Source of the DNA: Isotricha intestinalis
Taxonomy: Eukaryota; Ciliophora; Litostomatea; Vestibuliferida; Isotrichidae
Assembly (NCBI GenBank): GCA_023807065.1
Contig: JAJJLU010000488.1
Location: 1 to 37,679 of the forward strand
Direction: 5' to 3'
DNA: 37,679 nucleotides
Shown: positions 17,515 to 24,939 of the stretch, piece by piece
Position numbering within the stretch: position 1 is the stretch's first letter
Layout: each line of letters starts with the position of its first letter
The notes under the pieces: generated by a model
Seen by the model: the letters and a program-made list of their open reading frames with translations, nothing else
What the model was told of the DNA's origin: nothing
Databases searched by the model: none
Made by a program: the position numbers and the translations under genes

Positions 17515-17807
17515 CAAGAATTTATTCAAGAAGGAGATTATAAGAAATTATTTTTTCGATTAATTCAATAGTTTCCAAGAGCTTATGAAGAAATAAATCA
17601 TGCTAAAAGTTTTTTATACTTTTCAAAAATTAATGTAAACTTTTAAATGGAGTATACTATGATTGTAGTTGGAAGAGTAAAAATTCTTGTTGTAATATAG
17701 TAGATTAAATTAGAAAAATATTAATTCAACAATTATGTAATAATTAGAGTGATTAAGTAGAATTGAAAAAGAAATAAATATTGAAAGTAATTTTAAATAT
17801 TAGATTT
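17515..17807 (+). pseudogene. Possible decayed coding segment with TAA/TAG interruptions
   Basis: This stretch is G/C-richer than typical spacers and reads as protein-like sequence in two overlapping frames. Frame A, 17515-17643, gives QEFIQEGDYKKLFFRLIQ, then a TAG at 17569, then FPRAYEEINHAKSFLYFSK. Frame B, 17643-17807, gives GVYYDCSWKSKNSCCNIVD followed by TAA at 17706, TAG at 17745 and TAAs at 17754 and 17775. Every interruption is TAA or TAG, with no TGA. That is what C-to-T decay of Gln codons, or a gene read with TAA/TAG as Gln, would give, plus one frame change near 17643. The reverse strand has no open frame here. The segment lies between two minus-strand genes. I recognise no family, and chance is a real alternative in A/T-rich DNA. 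Confidence 0.35.
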
Positions 17808-17871
17808 TAAAAAATAAATTAATTTTATTTAATTAAAAAATGATAACATTATATAATAACTTATTTAAATA

Positions 17872-18756
17872 TCAATCTTGATTAAATGATGAAAAATTTT
17901 CATTTAAATTTACCCTCAGACTATTATCAAGTTTATTATTTAAATCACCACCTTCTTCTTCTTCAATAAAAGAACTATTTATAGAAATTTCTGCATCTAT
18001 TTCTTCAAAATTATTTAAATTATCTTCTTTATTTTCATTTATTTTAATTTCTCCATTTTTTAATTTTTCTTCTGTTATATCTTTTTCTAATGATAATTCC
18101 CAAATGTTTTTATTGTCGTCTAATAATAATATTAATTCTTTTTTATTTGGTTCTTTATCACAAATTTTATTATGTTTTAATATTTTATCCAAAGAATTTA
18201 TTTGATTAAATTTTTTAAAATTTATAAAAGTTTTTTCTTCGTTCTGATCTTCACTTAAAATTAAATTATAAATATTATCTAATTTATTTCTTAAATTACT
18301 TAAGTCTTTCAATAATTTATTTTGTTGGTTAGAATAATTTTTAAAATTTTCTTCATCATTTTTATTAACTATTCTAATATTAAAATCACTGTTTATTTTG
18401 TTTATAATTTTTGTAAGTTTATTATTTCTTTCAGTTAAAGATCCTTTTTCAATTAAATTTTCTTCATTATTTACACCATTTGAATTTAATCTATAATACT
18501 TTTTTTTATTAGGTATTTCTAAATTATTTAATCTTGTTTTTAATTGTTCAATTGTATTTGTTAATTTTTTTACATTTAAATCTTTATTAGTTATTTGATT
18601 ATAATATTCATTTAATAAATCTTTATCTGATTGATATGTTATTTTTAAATCTTCTATTTTTTGTTTTATTTTCTCATTTTCTGTTGCGAAATGCTCTATT
18701 GTTATTCTTAAAAAAGATATTTCTTCATCTAAACATTTATTTGATATTTTTGACAT
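17872..18756 (-). CDS. Coiled-coil protein of unknown function
   Basis: A 294-residue protein, mostly charged and helical. Residues about 8-100 carry heptad-like spacing of Leu/Ile (EEISFLRITIEHFATENEKI and LTNTIEQLKTRLNNLE), indicating a parallel coiled coil. A second helical stretch lies at about 125-185. The C-terminal third is acidic and Asn-rich, with a Glu cluster (SFIEEEEGGD). No zinc finger, membrane segment or catalytic motif is seen. Such proteins are often centrosomal/basal-body or scaffold components, but nothing here identifies the complex. An 18-bp perfect palindrome lies 16 bp upstream of the ATG. The stop is TGA. Confidence 0.7.
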   Translation of the reverse strand: MSKISNKCLDEEISFLRITIEHFATENEKIKQKIEDLKITYQSDKDLLNEYYNQITNKDLNVKKLTNTIEQLKTRLNNLEIPNKKKYYRLNSNGVNNEENLIEKGSLTERNNKLTKIINKINSDFNIRIVNKNDEENFKNYSNQQNKLLKDLSNLRNKLDNIYNLILSEDQNEEKTFINFKKFNQINSLDKILKHNKICDKEPNKKELILLLDDNKNIWELSLEKDITEEKLKNGEIKINENKEDNLNNFEEIDAEISINSSFIEEEEGGDLNNKLDNSLRVNLNENFSSFNQD

Positions 18757-19095
18757 TTAAAAATCATTTTTAACAATTATTAATAATTGTAAAAAATGTT
18801 ATATGAAAAGAAAAAAGAAAATATAAATTAATAAATTGATAAATAAAAGGAAGAAATTTAAAATCAAAAACCTATTTAGTAAATATATGCAAATAATAAT
18901 ACTAATTTATATTTTAAAAACTAAAAGCTTCCAAAAAATAATAAAATTTTGAACATAAATAAATAAACAAAAAAAACACATAAATTAATAATTATGAAAT
19001 TGAAAAAAAAAATGAAAACAAAAATAGATATAATAATATATTATTAAGAAAAGTGTAAAAATTTTAAATCATAAAAAAATAAATAAAAAAATTAA
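18757..19095. other. 339-bp divergent intergenic region
   Basis: Spacer between the coiled-coil gene (minus) and the Cys-rich gene (plus), so it holds both promoters. It is wider than the other divergent spacers (67-92 bp). It is A-rich on the plus strand and contains a palindrome at 18773-18790. No RNA gene or other repeat is seen. Confidence 0.5.
18773..18790. repeat. 18-bp perfect palindrome
   Basis: ACAATTATTAATAATTGT is identical to its reverse complement over 18 bp and sits 16 bp upstream of the coiled-coil gene start. It could be a homodimeric factor site or a cruciform-prone sequence. In DNA this A/T-rich, chance palindromes of this size are not very rare. Confidence 0.4.
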
Positions 19096-19512
19096 ATGTC
19101 AAAAACTAAATCCCATTTAATAAAAAGATATTATAAAGAAAATTATTTATGTGAAGAAAATCATTCATTAATATGGGAAGGAAAATTATTATTACATAAA
19201 TTTTCTCCATGTAATAAATGTGGTTTAACTGAATCAAATGGAATAACAATAAGATGGAAATGTGATAAATGTAATAAAATATATTGTTGTAAATGTTATC
19301 CTATAATTGTTGAAAGTAAATGTCCTAATAATCATTATTTAAAAGAAACTAATAAATTTAGTGAATGTAATTTTAATGGATTTTATTGTGATAAATGTTT
19401 TATTCATTTTAATACTTCTGATGGTGTTTTTTATGATAAAGAGTGTAATTATACTATTTGCTTAAAATGCTTTAAAGATGCTTCTGATATTCCTGATATT
19501 ATTGAAGATTAA
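19096..19512 (+). CDS. Small Cys-rich zinc-binding (DC1/ZZ-like) protein
   Basis: A 138-residue protein with about 15 cysteines and several histidines arranged in repeated pairs. CEENHSL is followed by CNKC, CDKCNKIYCCKCY, then CPNNHYL, CDKCF, and finally CNYTICLKCF. The alternation of C-x2-C pairs with CxxNH(Y/S)L elements resembles the C1-like/DC1 and ZZ zinc-finger folds, each chelating two zinc ions, and suggests two tandem modules (residues about 19-75 and 76-130). Such fingers bind lipids, small ligands or peptides. There is no catalytic domain. The organism probably carries more of this family, but that cannot be seen here. The acidic tail is short. Start context is A-rich, and a stop-rich leader precedes the ATG. 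Confidence 0.75.
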   Translation: MSKTKSHLIKRYYKENYLCEENHSLIWEGKLLLHKFSPCNKCGLTESNGITIRWKCDKCNKIYCCKCYPIIVESKCPNNHYLKETNKFSECNFNGFYCDKCFIHFNTSDGVFYDKECNYTICLKCFKDASDIPDIIED

Positions 19513-19861
19513 TTTCTTCTTTTTAATGTTTAAAATCTGTGTTTTATTATATTTAACAGTTTATTATATTTAAATTTCAAAATGAATATTAGTTTTCAGT
19601 TAAAATTTATATTATTTATTTTATTGCTTCAAAAAAATTTAATGAAATAAAAATATGAAATTTTCAATTCAAAAAAATTATAACAATTGAATATTATATT
19701 TCAACTTATATTGAAGATATTATATATATTATTGTGTAAATATAAAAAAAGAATGAAATATTAGTGTAAATATATTATATAAAATAAATGAATTTAAAAA
19801 ATTAAGAAAAAAGATAATAATAAAACTTTATATAAATACATTCTCAAAAATTTAAATTAAT
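19513..19861. other. 349-bp convergent intergenic region, nothing recognised
   Basis: A/T-rich sequence between the 3' ends of the Cys-rich gene and the USP gene. No open frame or recognisable RNA is present. A short motif, gtgtaaatat, occurs twice (near 19734 and 19764), probably by chance. Confidence 0.5.
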
Positions 19862-22800
19862 TTATTTTTTATTTCCAATAATAAGAGTAGTTTCCTTTAT
19901 AATAGAAGAATTATTGATAATACCATTTCCAAAATTAAATTTAATTTCAGAAAATTTATCATTTTGTTTAACAATATAACCTAAACCATAAGGAGTATTA
20001 ACAGGTTGACCTTCTTTACTAATAGGAAAATATTCTTTAAAATTATTATTTTTCCCATTTAAAATTTTTTCATCTTCTTCAACATTAATTTGTTCAAAAA
20101 GTGATTTTAAAATAGAAAAATACATTTTATCTTCAATTTTACTTTTATTAACATATAATAATATATAAGCATTATCAGAAATTACTTTTTCTTTTGAACA
20201 TTCATTTATATGAGAATCATTAAAAGAAAACCATTTATTATTAATTTTACAGATTGAAGTATAATGACCTGCATTTAAAGAACCATAATGATTTATAACT
20301 CCATTTAAATCAAATTTTTCTCCATTAATTTCTAAATTTTCTAAAGGATATTTTATAAATGTTGTTATTTTCTTATTATACATTGTTGCAAATTTAAATC
20401 TTTGAAATGATATTATTAAAATTAAAGGTAATTTATCAAATTGATAATGTTTTGAAAATTTTTGTAATGTACCACAATAAGAACAAGTTAATTGACTTTC
20501 TAATTTTTCCTCATCTAAAAATAATTTAAAACAATCATTTAAAGTAGATTCAATTTTATTTTTTTGATTTTTATTTTCATTATCATTTTCAATTTTAATA
20601 TCAACAACTCGGTTTAATAAATTACTCATTAATTTTTCTTTAATAATTTGACCACACCAATCAACTTGAATGATATTATTAAAATCAAATAATAAATGAT
20701 TGTTATTGAAAGGATCAACAATACATCCTTGACAAAATTTATACCAAGGACATTTTGCGCATTTAGTATAAGCAGTTTTATTTAATTGAAAACAAATTCT
20801 TATTACAAAAGGATAACAAGGTTTAATTGTTTTTTTCCACCAAACTTCATTTTCTTCTTCTTTTGAAATTTTAAAATATCTTTTATATCTATTCCATATA
20901 TAATCATATAATTGTTTTCCTGTATAATTATTTTTAGAATTATTTACTATTAAAATATCTGGTAAAAAATTTATTGAATGAATTGAATATTTTTCAAATA
21001 AATAATATGAATTTGGAATTGAATAAAAATGATATATTTCAATAGGATATTCAAATACTAATTTTTCTTTTAATCTTAAGTTCTTATATATTGATTTTGG
21101 AAAAAATAATATTCTATTATCAATTGTTAATATTTCATCTTGTAAAAATTTTTTTTGAGAAATTGGATTTGTTAATATCTTTTTATCGGTTATAATATTA
21201 TAATCAACTAATTTAATATTGTCATTTTCATTTTTTATTTTTAAAATTCCGTTTGAATTTAAAGTTTCATAAATATATAAACGAGAATTGTTTTGTATAC
21301 ATTCATCTAGTTTTAAACATTTACTTATTGGATTTAAACCATAATTATTTTCTTGAATTCCATAAGTACAAACTATAAAACTTGTATAATTTTTAATTTT
21401 TTTCTTTTCTATTTTAATATTTTTTTCTTCTTCCTTTAAAATACTTTCTTCTTTATTTTCTTCTAATTCTAATTTTTTATTATTTCTTAATTCATTTAAT
21501 AAATCTTGAATTGTTTTATTTTTTTCAAAATTATAATTTAATCTAACTGTAGGACATTTAAACCTGAAATTTTTTTCATTATCATTTTCATCTTTTTCCA
21601 TATTTTTTTCATAAAATAATTTTAAATTATCGAGTATACTATTATTATTATTTTCCTTATTAAATAAATTAAATTCTTCATTAATTTCATGATAATAAAT
21701 TTTATAAATAAAAGGAATTCTAAATAAAATAACTTCAATATCTAAAAATTGATTTAATGGAATAGGTAAATATAAATTATTATAAGTTTCAAAAGTTCTT
21801 TTTTCTTTTTTACATTTTTCACAAGTTAAAATTGATTCTAATTGAAAATTAAAAATAGCATTAATAAAACTTGCTGATCTTCTAATTGAATTAGCCCAAT
21901 AAATATTACTTAATTCTTCTTTTGTATTATTTTTAGCAATTATATCATCTAAATTAGGATAATATTTTCCATTAATTTTAATATTTAATTCTTCATTTAA
22001 TTCATCTAAAAGGAAATTTAAAAATTCATTTGCATCTTGTTGTTCATTTGTTGAAAAATCATCTTTTATATTTCCTACTATTTTTTTTAAAGGTTCTGGA
22101 TTTATTATAATATTATTTTTCTTATTTTTTGTTTTTATCCATCTATATTCTAAAATACTTCTAAATATATCAAACACTTTACCTTTATGACTTAACTTAC
22201 CTTTTCTATTTATAAAAAATTCTATTCTCTTATCCAAAAATAGTTCTTTTAATATTGGAAGGTTTATTAATAATTGAATTGTTGAATTTAAATAACATGT
22301 ATTTCCTACATTTATTAAACCTATGTTATAAATCATCTCTTCTTCTACTTTTTCTCCTTTTTCTTTTTTTTCTTTCTTTTTATTTGTTTTTTCCTTTTTA
22401 TTATCTTTTTGTTTTTGCTTTTCTTTCTCTTTTTCATTTATTTTTTTTTCTTCTTCTTCTTCTTCTTCTTCTTCTTCTTCTTCTTCTTCTTTTTCTCCTT
22501 TTTCTTTCTTTTCTTCTTTCTTTTCTTCTTCCTTCTCTTCTTCCTTCTTCTCTTCTTCTTTCTTCTCTTCTTCTTTCTTTTCTTCTTTTTTTTCTTCTTC
22601 TTTCTTTTCTTTTTCTTCTTCTTTTTCACTAGTTTCATTTGTTGTTTCTGTTTTTTTATCTTCTGAAATTATACTTTGATTTTTCTCAATTTCTTTTATT
22701 TGTTCTTCTTTAAAAGAAAAATTAATATCACTATTACTAATATTTCTTTCTTGAATTCCTTTAATTTTTTGTAAATAAGTTAAACTATTTTCTTTTTTTG

Positions 22801-24679
22801 AAATTTTACTATCTAAAATTAATAAAGTAAAATAAGTTATTTTTTCTTCTTCAAATGTTTTATCTTCAATAGGGAAAAGTCCATTATTAACATGAAAAAT
22901 ATAAATTTTAGGTTGAATGCATTTTTTTGTGTAAGAATTCTTTAATATTATATCTCTTATATTTTCATAAATAATTGATTTTCTTGAAAATATTAAAGAT
23001 CTATTATCATCATATCTGCTATCTTTAAATAATTCTTTAAGTAAATTTAAATTTTCTTCTACATTAATATTTTTATTTTCTTTCTTTAAATTTTCAATAA
23101 TTTCTTCAAAAGTATAAATTTTCGTATGAATAGGATAAAACTCAATTTCATAGATAATATATTGTTTTTCTAATATTAAAGCTTTTTTCTCAGGATGATA
23201 CAAATTAAAACTTTTAGTGAATTTTTCTTGTTGAGCATATTCAATTCTATTAACTTTAATATTATTTCCTACAATATTAAACCATTTATAAATGAAAGTA
23301 TAAACAGATTTTGGAATTAATAAAAAATCTTTTTCATAAACTAAATTTGGTTGTAATAATCCATCACCTTGTGAAATTTCTAATAAATTTAAAACAGGAA
23401 GTGGTTCATTAGGATCATTTTTATGAAAAAAATCAAATAATTTTTCATTAAATTGAGTACTAATTGCATAATAAGTTGTTTCTTCTAATATTTTATTTTT
23501 TGCTAATGATTTAAAATTATCACTTTCATATAATAATAGTTTAAATAAATTTCTTACAATTCTTGGTTCAAAAGGTTTTAAATCAAAAAATAAATAAGGT
23601 ATTAAATTGATTCTTTCAAATGAATTTGAAAATGATTTCACTAATTCAATAAATGAATTACTTTCATTTGTTGATTCTTCATATAATTCTAGAAAATTAG
23701 ATTTTGAAATTGATTTAATATTAAATTTTTCTTCATTTAATATTTCTTTTAAATTTTTTAATTTAATTTCATTTTTATCAGGATAAGCTAAAATTTCAAA
23801 AGCATATTCTGCTCTTTCTTTTTCGCTTCTTAAATTAATCACTTTTAAAAATATATTTTTAAAATTTTCAAAATCAAGAAATTTTTTTCCTGTTTTTTTC
23901 TTCAAATATTTAATATATAAATCTATAAATGAATGTTCTATTTCTATTTCTGTAAATAACATTTCTAAATTTTCAAAAGTATATTTTCCTTTTTTTTTCT
24001 CATCTTCTTCAAATTTTTTATATAATTTAGAAAAAAGAACTGAATATTTTTCCTTTAAAAATGTATTTTTTTCTGATTTTTTTTCTTTTAAACAATCACA
24101 ATAAATATTATATTCATTAGATAATTTTGGAATAGAAGAAGAAGGAATATCTTCTCTAATATAAAAATCAGAAATTAAATTTATTAATTTTTCATTATTT
24201 AAATATTCTATAAACTGGTCTTTATTTACCATTAAATAATTTCCTTTTTGATAATAATTTTTTTCAAAAAAAGCTAATAATTTATCTAACCATTTATCAG
24301 TTTTACTTTCTAAAGAAAAAAACTTAAAAACATTACTTTTATATACTTTTTCTTCTAAATCAATTTTATTATTAAATAATAATTTTGCAATGAGTTTAAA
24401 TTTATATTCTAAATTTTTTGAATATTTAAAAATTGAATAAAAATATTTTAAATCACTTAAAGTCATATGACCATGAGTTGAAAAAATTTCAAATATTCCT
24501 TTAATAAAATCATCATCACCATTTGATTTTAAAATATGTAAATCAAAATAATCACAAGTTATATAACTTAAATTATTAGTTGAATTATTAAAGTAATCTT
24601 CAAGAGTTGGATTATCTTGAATAAAAGAAATTATTTCTTCTTTTGGAATTATATTTGTTTTGTAAAGGAAAGTGCCCAT
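19862..24679 (-). CDS. USP32-like ubiquitin-specific protease
   Basis: A 1605-residue deubiquitinase. The N-terminal 400 residues are helical and resemble the degenerate EF-hand/recoverin-like region of USP32. A DUSP-like domain follows near 430-510 (LLQPNLVYEKDFLLIPKSVY). Residues 684-747 are a Glu/Lys tract. The catalytic Cys box is GLINVGNTCYLNS with Cys795; the His box GHYTSICKINNKWFSF has His1472, with Asn/Asp at 1487-1488 completing the triad. Zinc-type C-x2-C pairs occur in LTCEKCKKEKR and LTCSYCGTLQKF. An unusual Cys cluster, CAKCPWYKFCQGC, sits in the insertion that splits the catalytic core, as in USP32/USP4-type enzymes. The last 60 residues carry a small beta module (VNTPYGLGYIVKQNDKF). 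It should cleave ubiquitin from substrates; the target is unknown. The stop is TAA. Confidence 0.9.
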   Translation of the reverse strand: MGTFLYKTNIIPKEEIISFIQDNPTLEDYFNNSTNNLSYITCDYFDLHILKSNGDDDFIKGIFEIFSTHGHMTLSDLKYFYSIFKYSKNLEYKFKLIAKLLFNNKIDLEEKVYKSNVFKFFSLESKTDKWLDKLLAFFEKNYYQKGNYLMVNKDQFIEYLNNEKLINLISDFYIREDIPSSSIPKLSNEYNIYCDCLKEKKSEKNTFLKEKYSVLFSKLYKKFEEDEKKKGKYTFENLEMLFTEIEIEHSFIDLYIKYLKKKTGKKFLDFENFKNIFLKVINLRSEKERAEYAFEILAYPDKNEIKLKNLKEILNEEKFNIKSISKSNFLELYEESTNESNSFIELVKSFSNSFERINLIPYLFFDLKPFEPRIVRNLFKLLLYESDNFKSLAKNKILEETTYYAISTQFNEKLFDFFHKNDPNEPLPVLNLLEISQGDGLLQPNLVYEKDFLLIPKSVYTFIYKWFNIVGNNIKVNRIEYAQQEKFTKSFNLYHPEKKALILEKQYIIYEIEFYPIHTKIYTFEEIIENLKKENKNINVEENLNLLKELFKDSRYDDNRSLIFSRKSIIYENIRDIILKNSYTKKCIQPKIYIFHVNNGLFPIEDKTFEEEKITYFTLLILDSKISKKENSLTYLQKIKGIQERNISNSDINFSFKEEQIKEIEKNQSIISEDKKTETTNETSEKEEEKEKKEEEKKEEKKEEEKKEEEKKEEEKEEEKKEEKKEKGEKEEEEEEEEEEEEEEKKINEKEKEKQKQKDNKKEKTNKKKEKKEKGEKVEEEMIYNIGLINVGNTCYLNSTIQLLINLPILKELFLDKRIEFFINRKGKLSHKGKVFDIFRSILEYRWIKTKNKKNNIIINPEPLKKIVGNIKDDFSTNEQQDANEFLNFLLDELNEELNIKINGKYYPNLDDIIAKNNTKEELSNIYWANSIRRSASFINAIFNFQLESILTCEKCKKEKRTFETYNNLYLPIPLNQFLDIEVILFRIPFIYKIYYHEINEEFNLFNKENNNNSILDNLKLFYEKNMEKDENDNEKNFRFKCPTVRLNYNFEKNKTIQDLLNELRNNKKLELEENKEESILKEEEKNIKIEKKKIKNYTSFIVCTYGIQENNYGLNPISKCLKLDECIQNNSRLYIYETLNSNGILKIKNENDNIKLVDYNIITDKKILTNPISQKKFLQDEILTIDNRILFFPKSIYKNLRLKEKLVFEYPIEIYHFYSIPNSYYLFEKYSIHSINFLPDILIVNNSKNNYTGKQLYDYIWNRYKRYFKISKEEENEVWWKKTIKPCYPFVIRICFQLNKTAYTKCAKCPWYKFCQGCIVDPFNNNHLLFDFNNIIQVDWCGQIIKEKLMSNLLNRVVDIKIENDNENKNQKNKIESTLNDCFKLFLDEEKLESQLTCSYCGTLQKFSKHYQFDKLPLILIISFQRFKFATMYNKKITTFIKYPLENLEINGEKFDLNGVINHYGSLNAGHYTSICKINNKWFSFNDSHINECSKEKVISDNAYILLYVNKSKIEDKMYFSILKSLFEQINVEEDEKILNGKNNNFKEYFPISKEGQPVNTPYGLGYIVKQNDKFSEIKFNFGNGIINNSSIIKETTLIIGNKK
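22441..22627. repeat. 187-bp uninterrupted polypyrimidine (+) / polypurine (-) tract with (CTT)n
   Basis: Not one purine occurs on the plus strand from 22441 to 22627. The left part is a nearly perfect CTT array of about 14 units; the rest is CTT mixed with CTTT and CTC. On the coding (minus) strand it is GAA/AAG-type and encodes a Glu/Lys run between the DUSP-like and catalytic parts of the USP. Such tracts can form intramolecular triplexes (H-DNA) and are prone to length change; length differences in multiples of three would be tolerated. Confidence 0.95.
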
Positions 24680-24939
24680 TTATTTTTTGAATTTTTAAAT
24701 TAATATGAATCTATAAATTTAAAAATTATCATTTAGTAATTATATTATAAATATATATTCTTATTCTTTTTTATAAATTAGATTTTATAATAAAAGTATA
24801 ACAAAAAAAAGAAAATATAAAAAAAATCTTATTATTGATTTAAGGAATATATTAATTTGAATTCCTTGATTAATAGTTTAAATACTTAATTATATCATTA
24901 ATTATATTTATTTTTATTAATTAATTAATAAAAAATAAT

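Noticed and set aside
22255..22666. Phe- or Leu-rich and Lys-rich open frames over the polypyrimidine tract
   Set aside because: They exist only because a pure pyrimidine/purine run contains no stops in several frames; the USP frame alone continues into conserved domains.
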